From NCBI GenBank assembly GCA_016296675.1, contig JAEDIV010000001.1, positions 1-55,944 of the forward strand: DNA of 55,944 nucleotides, given 5' to 3'. The notes under the pieces are model-generated. The model was not told the DNA's origin and did no database searches. It saw only the letters and a list, made by a program, of their open reading frames with translations. This DNA is from Clostridia bacterium. GTDB taxonomy: Bacteria > Bacillota > Clostridia > Christensenellales > Aristaeellaceae. A program made the position numbers and the translations under genes. Below are positions 7,846-15,513 of this stretch, piece after piece; within the stretch, counting starts at the first letter, position 1; each line of letters starts with the position of its first letter.

Positions 7846-8349
7846 ATGATTGACAGGTCGCTGCGTACGGGCGATCCGATCCATGATACCATTCAAAAGT
7901 ATTCCGACATGGTATACCGCCTTGCATTCGCCAGAACGCAAAACCGATTCGACGCGGAAGATATTTATCAGGATGTATTCATGAAGCTGTTTTCAGAGGA
8001 AAGATCCTTTGAAAGCGAAGAACACAAAAAAGCGTGGCTTATCAAAACCACGATAAATATGTCCGTTAACCTTATAAAAAGCGCCTGGCGCAGATATACG
8101 GTGTGCGAAAACGAAGATCTTTCCGCAAAAAGAGGCGCAGATACAAATCCTCATAGAGAGAAACTTTTAAATGCGCTTAAATCGCTTTCTGAAAAATACA
8201 GGGTGGTATTATACCTCTACTATTACGAAGAATTGTCTACAGATAAAATCGCCGAAGTCACGGGCGCAAGCCCGACTGCCGTGAGATCACAGCTCATGCG
8301 CGGACGACAGAAACTTAGACGCATGATTGAAGACAAGGAGGTGGACTAA
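7846..8349 (+). CDS. ECF-type RNA polymerase sigma factor
   Basis: A 167-residue sigma-70 family protein with only regions 2 and 4: region 2 (YSDMVYRLAFARTQNRFDAEDIYQDVFMKLF, residues ~20-50) and region 4 helix-turn-helix (LYYYEELSTDKIAEVTGASPTAVRSQLMRGRQKLR, near the end). I take the ATG at 7846 because AAGGAGG (7831-7837) is 8 bases upstream; the GTG at 7837 lies inside that site. The next gene starts 3 bases after its stop and encodes a DUF4179 membrane protein, the usual anti-sigma partner in Bacillota. It likely responds to an envelope signal. Confidence 0.9.
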   Translation: MIDRSLRTGDPIHDTIQKYSDMVYRLAFARTQNRFDAEDIYQDVFMKLFSEERSFESEEHKKAWLIKTTINMSVNLIKSAWRRYTVCENEDLSAKRGADTNPHREKLLNALKSLSEKYRVVLYLYYYEELSTDKIAEVTGASPTAVRSQLMRGRQKLRRMIEDKEVD

Positions 8350-8352
8350 ATC

Positions 8353-9660
8353 ATGCCGAAGGACGCAATCCGCGATCTGTTTGATTCCGTTTCTCCGGAT
8401 GCTTCAATCGTCCTCAATACGGAAAAAGAGATCAGAAATATGATAGAAAGAAAAAACGACAACAGGCGCATCCCCCTGAAAGCCGCCGTCATCGCCCTCG
8501 CCGCCTGCCTCATCTTGACTGGCACTGCGCTGGCCTTGAATGCATCGGGCATCCTCGAAAGGCTTTTCCCGAACGGGAACATCAGTAAGCAGGCAAAGGA
8601 CAGCATCGTCATAAATGCCGCGCAGGCAACTAAAAACGGCATCACTTTGAACCTTGATGAATACCTGATCGACCAGAACACCATGCACCTTGGCTGGACG
8701 GTAAGCTCCGAGCGCGACAGGGATGTGTTCTACACCACTTCATACGAACTCAATTACACAAATCCTGCTGATGAACTCCTTGCTGAAAACAGCATCGGCG
8801 GCCACTATGGTTCCACCTCTTCCATTGATGTCGGAAACGACATGATGGTGCATCTTTCAAAAGACGCCCCTATATATTCAGGCTTCACCGATTATGGCTA
8901 TAACGGAGGCCTTACGTCGCCCATTCAGGCCAAAGTCATCGTCCAAGCGTATGAAACTGACTACGAGATTGCTGAAATCGTTCAGGTTATGGATCTGTAT
9001 GAACCAGGCAGCGAAATTGTCAAAAACCTTGAAAAAGAAAAAAAAGTGGCGGTCGATGCGCTTCACAGATCGACCATCAGCGGATACAGCGCGTTTATCG
9101 AAGCGCGTGGCAAGCGCCTGAAGGAAGGCATGGATATCGATGAAGCGTCTGAGCTTGCCCTTGTCGAATCCGGCGTATTCCGTAAGGTTGCCGTCCTCGA
9201 AGTAAACGTCACCATTCAGCCCGGTCAGACGCCCGTTTCCCGCTACTCGCTCTCCGAGCCCCTGGTGTTTGAGCTTCCCGGAAAAACCGTCGTCCTGAAA
9301 ACGCTCGCCATTGATTCCGCGTCTACCATCATTGAGTACGACGTCATCACAGATGCAAACGCAAGTTCCATTCTGAAAGACGGCCTTTACTACATCCTCT
9401 TTGATCAGAACGGAATTCCCTTAACCGGCGATTGCTCCATCGGTATGGAGGGCGGAGAGAAAGAGCCGCTTTCAAGCGGCAAACGCGCATGGAACATCGT
9501 CCACAGCGGTAATCCGATTCCTGAAGACGTAAATGCAATCACCTTCGTGCCCAAGGGAACGCTTGAACGTATGGAAATGGAAGCATCCAACGATTATTTC
9601 ATAAGGATTAAAGAAAACACAGATATAAATACGTGTTTTACGGTACATCTCACCGAATAA
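8353..9660 (+). CDS. DUF4179 membrane protein, probable anti-sigma factor
   Basis: A 435-residue single-pass protein: cytoplasmic N-terminus (residues 1-37, rich in acidic and basic residues) that could hold the sigma factor, one transmembrane helix (about 38-58, AAVIALAACLILTGTALAL), then a large extracytoplasmic DUF4179-type region with beta-rich sequence. The gene follows the ECF sigma gene by three bases, and its ribosome binding site AAGGAGG lies in the end of that gene. The signal it senses is not visible in the sequence. No zinc-binding HxxxCxxC motif of the classical ZAS domain is present. Confidence 0.8.
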   Translation: MPKDAIRDLFDSVSPDASIVLNTEKEIRNMIERKNDNRRIPLKAAVIALAACLILTGTALALNASGILERLFPNGNISKQAKDSIVINAAQATKNGITLNLDEYLIDQNTMHLGWTVSSERDRDVFYTTSYELNYTNPADELLAENSIGGHYGSTSSIDVGNDMMVHLSKDAPIYSGFTDYGYNGGLTSPIQAKVIVQAYETDYEIAEIVQVMDLYEPGSEIVKNLEKEKKVAVDALHRSTISGYSAFIEARGKRLKEGMDIDEASELALVESGVFRKVAVLEVNVTIQPGQTPVSRYSLSEPLVFELPGKTVVLKTLAIDSASTIIEYDVITDANASSILKDGLYYILFDQNGIPLTGDCSIGMEGGEKEPLSSGKRAWNIVHSGNPIPEDVNAITFVPKGTLERMEMEASNDYFIRIKENTDINTCFTVHLTE

Positions 9661-9733
9661 TCATTCGTTAAAGAGCATGCTGCAGGAATCCTGTTTGCAG
9701 CTTAGCTGTGAGCAATTATTGTTTCAATCAATC

Positions 9734-9761
9734 GTAGGGCGGGGGCTTGCTCCCGCCCTAC
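9734..9761. repeat. Palindromic repeat GTAGGGCGGG-N8-CCCGCCCTAC
   Basis: Perfect 10-bp arms around an 8-base loop. It belongs to the GTAGGG palindrome family and lies in the non-coding gap behind the DUF4179 gene. Between 9662 and 9980 I see only this unit, the terminator-like hairpin at 9817-9854, a GCTGCA/TGCAGC hairpin near 9680-9700 and the pair at 9870-9958. Confidence 0.75.
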
Positions 9762-9816
9762 CAATATTGCCGCATGAAACAGAATGGATTAAAACAGCAT
9801 TTTGTAGTGAATCATG

Positions 9817-9854
9817 AAAAGAAGCTGTTGCATATATCTGCAGCAGCCTCTTTT
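9817..9854. terminator. Bidirectional terminator-like hairpin
   Basis: AAAAG.AGCTGTTGCA (9817-9832) faces TGCAGCAGCCTCTTTT (9839-9854) across a 6-base loop, with A-run and T-run at the outer ends. It can end transcripts of the sigma/anti-sigma pair from the left and of the flavodoxin remnant from the right. The arms resemble the ends of the MITE-like elements at 43.0 and 47.7 kb (AAAAGGGGCTGTCTCA). Confidence 0.6.
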
Positions 9855-9869
9855 CGTCCGGGAATACAC

Positions 9870-9958
9870 GGGATGGGAAACCCATCCCCTACAAGGTTGG
9901 AAGCATCATTTATGTAAAAACGCCCAATCCTACCGTAGGGGACGGGTTTCCCGTCCCG
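9870..9958. repeat. Inverted pair of GGGAYGGG palindromic repeats
   Basis: GGGATGGG-AAA-CCCATCCC-CTAC (9870-9892) and GTAG-GGGACGGG-TTT-CCCGTCCC (9935-9957) face each other, about 42 bp apart. The same two-headed arrangement is found inside the elements at 43.0 and 47.7 kb and at 40.93 kb. Confidence 0.75.
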
Positions 9959-9980
9959 AAATCTTGTTTGTTGTGCCTTC

Positions 9981-10790
9981 TTATTCCGTTTTCTGTTTTC
10001 CAAATTCCTTCTCAAACATCTTCTTATACGGCATGAGCATGCCCTCGTTCATGGCGTTGCCCATTTTCGCTTTGATTTTGGGATTGGAAATCAGCGCACC
10101 GACCAGATACATTTTTGATCATCATCCCCTTTTTCTTCTGGGGGAAGTCGTACTGGCCGTGGGACTTAAAGAACTTATGATCCGCCTTCATGAAGTCCTG
10201 CATGAGATAGATGAGGTCTCTGAAAATCTTCATGCCGCCGACGCCGTAGAAGTTGGCAGGCTGAGTGAGCCTGTTTTGAAGGGCATAGGCGAGGGTTTTG
10301 GAAAGGCAGTCGATTTCGCCGTTCGGGTCGGTTTCGTCGGTGGCGACGCCTGACAGGAAGTTTCCGCCGACCTGAGCGCGGGCTTCGACGATGGTTCTTA
10401 CGTTTTCCTCTTTTGAATATGCGCCGCTGATCAGATAGCCCGTGTGCGCGCCCATGGTGACGGTTCTGTGACCGTTACAGAACTGGCGGTCGTCGTACAT
10501 TTTGAACCTTGCGCCCATCGAGTGGTCTCGGATGGCAAATGCGTACACGATCGCGTCCGCCGACTGGATGGTATTTCTCAAAAAATCGTCGAATTCGTCG
10601 GTGTACACGCATTTTCCGGTGGCCGCGCAGCCAAAACAGCCGAGGCATCCGCCGCGGATTTCGGTTTCCCAAAGATTCACCACGCGCACCTTAAAGGGCG
10701 ATACGGAGATGAAACGCTCAATCATTGCGTTCAGGGAAACGTCTTCCTTTTTCGCGTCCGTTACGAGGACAGCTTCCTTATCAATTGCAG
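9981..10790 (-). pseudogene. Broken flavodoxin-like/NAD(P)H-dependent oxidoreductase remnant
   Basis: The main open stretch (10725-10024) encodes a flavodoxin-fold segment with the Cys-rich loop RGGCLGCFGCAATGKCVY typical of iron-sulfur flavoproteins and NAD(P)H-dependent FMN reductases. The C-terminus shifts frame at an A5 run (about 10110-10114): the other frame continues MYLVGALISNPKIKAKMGN and ends ...FGKQKTE at 9981. Upstream, the frame continues as IDKEAVLVTDAKKEDVSLNA before a stop near 10790, with no good start or ribosome binding site. A 5' part and the frame are therefore lost. The A-run shift could be a sequencing error; the missing start could not. It is the last gene of the rhamnosidase-isomerase operon. 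Confidence 0.65.
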
Positions 10791-10822
10791 AGAATGTTCA
10801 TTTCTTCCGCTCTTCCTACGTC

Positions 10823-11398
10823 TTATTCGGGCTTGGTTTCAAGGGAAAGCGGATAGTCGCCCAGCTTATTGACCTTAAAGCCGTTCTTTTTGTATTCCTC
10901 GTAGTCGAACGCTTCCAGTTCGTCGATGGCGAGCTTATGGAATTCATAGAAGTTATGCCACCACTCATAGCCCGTTCCGAGGTCGGCGTTTAAGTATGCG
11001 TCCGCAATGTCGCAGCCCATCTGCGGCGCTACGTAGAACGCGCCCATAGCCAGCACGTTTACGCCGTTTCCGGTGATGGCGCGAAGGGCGGCGGGAACGG
11101 ACTCGACTACGCCTGCGTGCACATGGGGGCACTTGCTGGCGGCGATGTGAATGCCCATGCCGGTTCCGCAGAAGAGAAGAGCGCGGTCAAATTCGCCTTC
11201 TGAGATGCACGCGCCGACCCTTAAGCCCACTCTGTGGAACATCAGATCCGTGTTTTCCTTGTCCTGATCGGGCGCGGTCACGCCAAGATCGGTGATCTCC
11301 CAGCCCTTTTTCTTAAGATGCGCAACGACCGCTTCCTTGAGGGGAAATCCCGCAAAGTCCGCGCCGACTACCAGCTGCTTGTTTTTAACCGTCTTCAT
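10823..11398 (-). CDS. RpiB/LacA/LacB-family sugar-phosphate isomerase
   Basis: A 191-residue cytoplasmic isomerase: GADFAGFPLKEAVVAHLKKKGWEITDLG at the N-terminus, catalytic-loop motif CGTGMGIHIAASK (about residues 77-89), then GNGVNVLAMGAF. The family interconverts aldose and ketose phosphates (ribose 5-phosphate, or galactose 6-phosphate for LacAB). This one is ~40 residues longer than typical RpiB (about 150) with a C-terminal extension, as seen in uncharacterised relatives. It starts 20 bases after the rhamnosidase stop (GGGAGG site), so a role in deoxy-sugar use is possible. The substrate is not decided. Confidence 0.88.
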   Translation of the reverse strand: MKTVKNKQLVVGADFAGFPLKEAVVAHLKKKGWEITDLGVTAPDQDKENTDLMFHRVGLRVGACISEGEFDRALLFCGTGMGIHIAASKCPHVHAGVVESVPAALRAITGNGVNVLAMGAFYVAPQMGCDIADAYLNADLGTGYEWWHNFYEFHKLAIDELEAFDYEEYKKNGFKVNKLGDYPLSLETKPE

Positions 11399-11417
11399 AT
11401 TGTTCTTCCTCCCAAAT

Positions 11418-13964
11418 TTATTTTTCCAAAGGAACGTGAATCATGTGCGTTCCGTGTGTCCAGGTTCGTGTTTCACCCATGAATTCCGCGTGGCAGGTTG
11501 TTCCGAAGGGAACGTCCACATACAGATGGGCTTCACCGTAGCGTTTGGTCCAGCGCACGTTTATGCGGCCATAACGCGTGTCAATTCCGGCCTGCGCGCT
11601 TAAAAGCTTTTCGGGCATGAAGGGCTTGACGGTGAAGGTTTCATAGCCCCCATTCTCCGGATATACGCCGGCAATGTATTTATACAGGAACGATCCTGCC
11701 GCGCCGTACATCGGATGGTTGTGCGAATTCATGCCGGGATTTTTCTTAAGCTCAAACCTTTCCCAAACCGTCGTGGCCTCATGCTGGCGCATGAAGCCGA
11801 AGGAGGGGTATTCCTCTCGGGTAAGCAGCTCATACGCCTCGTTGATATAGCCGTATTCACTCAGCATATCCAGCATGTATCTTGAACAGAGGTTTCCGGT
11901 CGTGAAGGCGTAATTCGCGTTCACAAGATCATCGCGCATCTTTTTTGCGGCGCGCGGCGCGTCGTTTTCGGGAATGATATTCAGCCACAAAGAGAATGCC
12001 TGACACGCCATAGAGCCCGTGGCCATGGATGCATTTTCCGCGTTATACCATTTTTTAAGCATGGAAGCCTTTACCTTTTCGGAGGTTTCCTCATGGTTTT
12101 GGGCTTCATCCTCCCTGTTTAAGAGCCGCGCCATCTGGGCAAGCGTTTTCAAATTGAAATACGAATAGCCCGTGGACATGAATTCACCGGGCGTGACGCA
12201 GGATTTCGCGCCGTCCTCGCCGCCCTCGCATGCATAGCCCGGACCGGCCCAGTCGCCGTAATAGGAATAAGTTACGATATAATCATCGCTCTTTGAAAGC
12301 AGATAGTTTTCCCACGCGCAGAAGGCAGGATAGGCTTCCCTGATCGTTTCAAGGTCATTAAAGTGGAGATACGACTGCATGCCCGCGACCAGAAAACTCG
12401 AGCAAACCGGATCCGCCGGGCGCGCGCCGAATACGAAGGGCGCGGTGCAGGTGATCGCGCCGTCCCCGCTCTGCACGTCCATCAGATCGCGCACAATTTT
12501 TTGAAACATCCCGGCGCAGTCGAAGTTATACGGCGTTTCCTCAAAGCGAACCGTCGCATCGTTCATCCACCCCATGCGCTCATCCCTTTGGGGGCAGTCG
12601 GTGAGGATGGAATGCATATTGTCGCGCTCGGTCATGAGAATCTGCTTCTGAAGCGCATTTAATTGCGCGCTGCCGGACACAAAGAAGCTGTCCGACTCCA
12701 GATCCGTGTGCAGAAGCACCGCTTCGATGCTGTCGTAATCGGGATCATAGCCGGCAACGGAAACATATCTGAAGCCGTGATAGGTGAAATCCGGCTGCCA
12801 GAGGGAAAGATCGCGCTCGTCGCCGCTTGCAATATAAACATCTTCGCACTTGGCCTTTCTGAGGGGAAGCGTGTAGAGCATGCCGTCTTCATCGAGCTCC
12901 TCCGCATGGACAAGCGTGATTTTCTGATCCTTTTTAAGATCCTTCAGCTTCATCCGGACAACGCCCGAAAGGTTCTGCCCGAAATCGATGATGGAAACGC
13001 CCTTTTTCGGATGCGAAATGGAAAGAGGCTTGTATACGCCCATTTCCCTGATCGGCGCAAGCGTCATAACGCGCATGCGTCCGCCGGGCGCGTCCGTAAA
13101 ACGCGCATTTTGAAAGCCGTCAAAGCCGGCCTTGTCCCAGCCAGTCTGCGCACTGTTTGCGTCATAGATTTCGCCGTCAAACAAATTCGACCGAACGGAC
13201 GCGCCCGTTCCTGCCTGCCAGGTTTCATCGGAATGAATTTCTTCGGTTTCGCCGTCTTCATATTCCACTTTGAGAATCAGAGAAAGCTGTCTTTTTCCGA
13301 AAAAGCGCACGGGCACATTCAGATCCTTGATCATGCCCGTGTTGTTGTCTCGCCAGCCGCCGCCGACACGCGCGCAAACAACATTCCTGCCCGGCAAAAT
13401 CGCTTTTTCAATTTCCGGATAAAACACATATTCCACTGATTTGGAATAGTCAGTGTGCGCGGGGTCAAGATAAGCGTTTCCGATTTTTTCGCCGTTTATC
13501 AGAATTTCGTGGTACCCCAGTCCTGCCGCATACATCCGCGCGGATTTTACGGGCTTATCCACCGAAAACTCGCGTCTGAAATACACCGTCGCTGCATCCG
13601 GCGCGCCGTCCATAACGATCCATCCGGCCGTCCAGTCGGTTGAGCCGATATAGAAATACTCCGCCTTTTCAAGGCTTTCGTTTCCAAAATCATCCTTGAC
13701 TGCCAGCGATATTTCAATTTTCTTCCCCTCGGGAAAACCAAAACACGGAACAAAGCACATCTGCTTTTTATCCGAAACAGCGCCGGAATCAAACAGCAAT
13801 TCGCCTTCCGCTTTCAGAACAAGACGGTATTCCGTCTGGAATGATCCTTCTGCGCCCTCTGCGCCCCACGACACTATGAGCGTCTTGCCGCCTTCGACTG
13901 TACGCGTGCGCGCGTCTCCTTTTAAAACCTTACGGTTTACCGCCAATTTTATGGGCTTAAACAA
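11418..13964 (-). CDS. Alpha-L-rhamnosidase, glycoside hydrolase family 78
   Basis: An 848-residue GH78-type enzyme with the family's domain order: a beta-sandwich domain, the rhamnosidase N domain (AARMYAAGLGYHEILINGEKIGNAYLDPAHTDY, with FDGEIYDAN further on), the GFRYVSV... concanavalin-like domain, the (alpha/alpha)6 catalytic barrel (DCPQRDERMGWMNDA, about residues 465-480) and a C-terminal beta-sheet domain. No signal peptide, so it is probably intracellular. I start at TTG 13964 because AGGAGG (13973-13978) is 8 bases upstream; the ATG at 13988 precedes that site. It should release terminal rhamnose from imported glycosides. Own promoter at 14032-14060. Confidence 0.9.
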   Translation of the reverse strand: MFKPIKLAVNRKVLKGDARTRTVEGGKTLIVSWGAEGAEGSFQTEYRLVLKAEGELLFDSGAVSDKKQMCFVPCFGFPEGKKIEISLAVKDDFGNESLEKAEYFYIGSTDWTAGWIVMDGAPDAATVYFRREFSVDKPVKSARMYAAGLGYHEILINGEKIGNAYLDPAHTDYSKSVEYVFYPEIEKAILPGRNVVCARVGGGWRDNNTGMIKDLNVPVRFFGKRQLSLILKVEYEDGETEEIHSDETWQAGTGASVRSNLFDGEIYDANSAQTGWDKAGFDGFQNARFTDAPGGRMRVMTLAPIREMGVYKPLSISHPKKGVSIIDFGQNLSGVVRMKLKDLKKDQKITLVHAEELDEDGMLYTLPLRKAKCEDVYIASGDERDLSLWQPDFTYHGFRYVSVAGYDPDYDSIEAVLLHTDLESDSFFVSGSAQLNALQKQILMTERDNMHSILTDCPQRDERMGWMNDATVRFEETPYNFDCAGMFQKIVRDLMDVQSGDGAITCTAPFVFGARPADPVCSSFLVAGMQSYLHFNDLETIREAYPAFCAWENYLLSKSDDYIVTYSYYGDWAGPGYACEGGEDGAKSCVTPGEFMSTGYSYFNLKTLAQMARLLNREDEAQNHEETSEKVKASMLKKWYNAENASMATGSMACQAFSLWLNIIPENDAPRAAKKMRDDLVNANYAFTTGNLCSRYMLDMLSEYGYINEAYELLTREEYPSFGFMRQHEATTVWERFELKKNPGMNSHNHPMYGAAGSFLYKYIAGVYPENGGYETFTVKPFMPEKLLSAQAGIDTRYGRINVRWTKRYGEAHLYVDVPFGTTCHAEFMGETRTWTHGTHMIHVPLEK

Positions 13965-14031
13965 AATTCTCGCCTCCTGACAGGGCAATGTGCAAACGCA
14001 AAACCATAAAGGAAGGTTTGCATTTAATCAT

Positions 14032-14060
14032 ATTATAACATACGCAGTATTGGATAGCAA
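14032..14060 (-). promoter_or_regulatory. Promoter of the rhamnosidase operon
   Basis: Minus-strand TTGCTA (14055-14060), 17-bp spacer, TATAAT (14032-14037). It lies 68 bases before the TTG start of the GH78 gene. It starts beyond the terminator at 14080-14104, so the rhamnosidase has a promoter separate from the upstream RNA. Confidence 0.75.
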
Positions 14061-14079
14061 GAAAGATTTGTAAGTGCAT

Positions 14080-14408
14080 AAAAAAACAGATTCCCATCGG
14101 AATCCATCAAATAACCTCTTCATTTTTCCAAAAATGAAATGACCCTTGATTGCTTCATTTTGCGATCTTCCTCTTTCTTCACAAAGTCCGATCATCCACA
14201 ATCAAGGGTCATTTCTGGTGGATCTTGATATCTAACATCTGTTTGTGTACCTCTCTTTCTTTGTATTTGACGAATCCTTTTTTCCGAATCCCTGCGATTC
14301 TCTTTTCTTCTTAACTTCTCTTTTGCAGATTTTTTCATCCTTTTCAGAGAATCTCTTCGGTTGGTTCGTCTGGAGGAAGCTCTTTTTCTTTTTCTCTTCG
14401 CTCTCTGT
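14080..14408 (-). ncRNA. Candidate orphan non-coding RNA of ~330 nt
   Basis: A strong minus-strand promoter (14415-14443) and an intrinsic terminator (stem 14089-14094/14099-14104, then T7 at 14086-14080 on the minus strand) bound a region with no convincing coding frame. The first ~200 nt are strongly purine-rich (runs such as GAAGAGAAAAAGAAAAAGAG). The 3' part contains a 17-bp perfect inverted repeat (14136-14152/14199-14215, GAAATGACCCTTGATTG) enclosing 46 bases. Two tiny frames (8 and 12 codons) with weak ribosome binding sites exist. It does not look like 6S, tmRNA, SRP RNA or RNase P RNA to me. The following gene has its own promoter, so this looks like a separate unit. Confidence 0.5.
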
Positions 14409-14414
14409 GCTTAA

Positions 14415-14443
14415 ATTATACGGCAGATTTCCCTATTTTGCAA
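14415..14443 (-). promoter_or_regulatory. Strong promoter of the candidate ncRNA
   Basis: Minus-strand TTGCAA (14438-14443), a 17-bp spacer and consensus TATAAT (14415-14420). Transcription would start near 14408 and run leftward into the purine-rich region, which lacks genes. Confidence 0.7.
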
Positions 14444-14510
14444 CCCGGAATTTTATACAAAATTTTCATTATTAACATTGTGTAAACAGTAGATTCTTAA
14501 CGAAACATAT

Positions 14511-14574
14511 TGACGAATCAAAACAGATTTGCTATCATTATAGTGTTGGGCCTTAGAAAGAAGGCCTGTTTTTT
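14511..14574 (+). promoter_or_regulatory. Promoter followed at once by an intrinsic terminator
   Basis: TTGACG (14511-14516), 17-bp spacer, TATCAT (14534-14539). The expected start is near 14546. Four bases later comes GGCCTT-AGAAAG-AAGGCC (14550-14567) and TGTTTTTT. Transcripts would be only ~25-30 nt unless the terminator is bypassed. No rightward gene precedes it that would need terminating. Confidence 0.5.
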
Positions 14575-14684
14575 ATGTCATCCAGGCAATATCATGCTTT
14601 GTTTTTTATACACAGAATTTCAGCGCATCTTAAATCCGCAGGCATACGCAAGATTCGGATTATGCACTTTGAGGTTTTTGCCGC

Positions 14685-14729
14685 AAAATAAGTATACACG
14701 AAAACAGGAAAATGTGCTATACTTATTTT
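14685..14729 (+). promoter_or_regulatory. surE promoter within a 12-bp perfect inverted repeat
   Basis: AAAATAAGTATA (14685-14696) and TATACTTATTTT (14718-14729) are exact inverted copies 21 bp apart. The right arm contains an extended -10 element, TGC-TATACT (14715-14723), about 35 bases before the surE start. A repressor bound to the dyad would cover the promoter. Confidence 0.6.
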
Positions 14730-14757
14730 ATTCACTCAGAAAACCGGAGGAACCACC

Positions 14758-15513
14758 ATGCATATCCTTTTAACCAATGACGACGGCATCCGCGCGGACG
14801 GAATTCTGCAATTGGCTGAGCTGGCGGTGAAAAAAGGCCATCGCGTGACCATCTGCGCGCCGGACAGCGAAAAAAGCGCATGCAGCCACTCCATCAGCAT
14901 CGTAAAACCCCTTCACGCAAAGGAATCCACGCTCTTCGGCATGCGTGCCATTGCAGTCGACGGAACGCCCACGGACTGCGCACGCCTCGGCATATTTCTA
15001 TTAAAGGACGACAAGCCTGACATCTGCATATCCGGCATCAACAGAGGCTCAAACCTCGGCGGCGCATGCGTCTATTCCGGAACTGTCGGCGCGGCGATGG
15101 AAGCGTCGATGGCCGGCTGCCCTGCGCTTGCATCGTCCCTTCGCTCCTTTTCCCAGACGGATTATTCTGCTGCTTGCGAAATCACACTGCGCGTCGCAGA
15201 ATGGGCGCTGAAACATCCGCTTATGCGCGGCGAAATCTATAATCTGAACGTGCCGCCGATTCCGCTTGACAAAATCAAGGGCGTAAAATCAACCCAGACG
15301 CTTGCCCCCGTATATCTTACGGAAGCCCGGTACGAATCCTACAAAAGCGAATACAACCACACCTATTATTTTCTCTGCGACGGCGAGGAATCCGCTCCCT
15401 ACCCCAAGGATTCGGACGATATCCTGAATGAAGACGGATGGGCGACCGTATCCGCCCTCACATGGGACATCGCCGTCAAGCGGGATGTTCCCATGTTCGA
15501 CGTTCAATTCTGA
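14758..15513 (+). CDS. surE: 5'/3'-nucleotidase SurE
   Basis: A 251-residue survival protein E homologue. The N-terminus MHILLTNDDGIRADGI holds the metal-binding Asp pair (D8, D9). Further family motifs are APDSEKSACSHSIS (residues ~39-52), DGTPTDCARLG and SGINRGSNLGGACVYSGTVGAAMEA (about 88-112). It dephosphorylates nucleoside monophosphates in the cytoplasm. The start follows CGGAGG at a good distance. Its 3' end overlaps the convergent SPOR-like gene by ten bases, so no separate terminator is visible between them. Confidence 0.95.
   Translation: MHILLTNDDGIRADGILQLAELAVKKGHRVTICAPDSEKSACSHSISIVKPLHAKESTLFGMRAIAVDGTPTDCARLGIFLLKDDKPDICISGINRGSNLGGACVYSGTVGAAMEASMAGCPALASSLRSFSQTDYSAACEITLRVAEWALKHPLMRGEIYNLNVPPIPLDKIKGVKSTQTLAPVYLTEARYESYKSEYNHTYYFLCDGEESAPYPKDSDDILNEDGWATVSALTWDIAVKRDVPMFDVQF

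Noticed and set aside
9814..10353. 179-codon rightward frame over repeats and the flavodoxin remnant
   Set aside because: It consists of repeat sequence plus the antisense of a recognisable flavodoxin-like segment.
12663..13439. Rightward frame of 258 codons inside the rhamnosidase region
   Set aside because: Shadow of the GH78 gene; composition and lack of start signals do not support coding.
14510..14773. 87-codon rightward frame before surE
   Set aside because: It spans a promoter, a terminator and the surE operator and ends past the surE start; no ribosome binding site or family resemblance.
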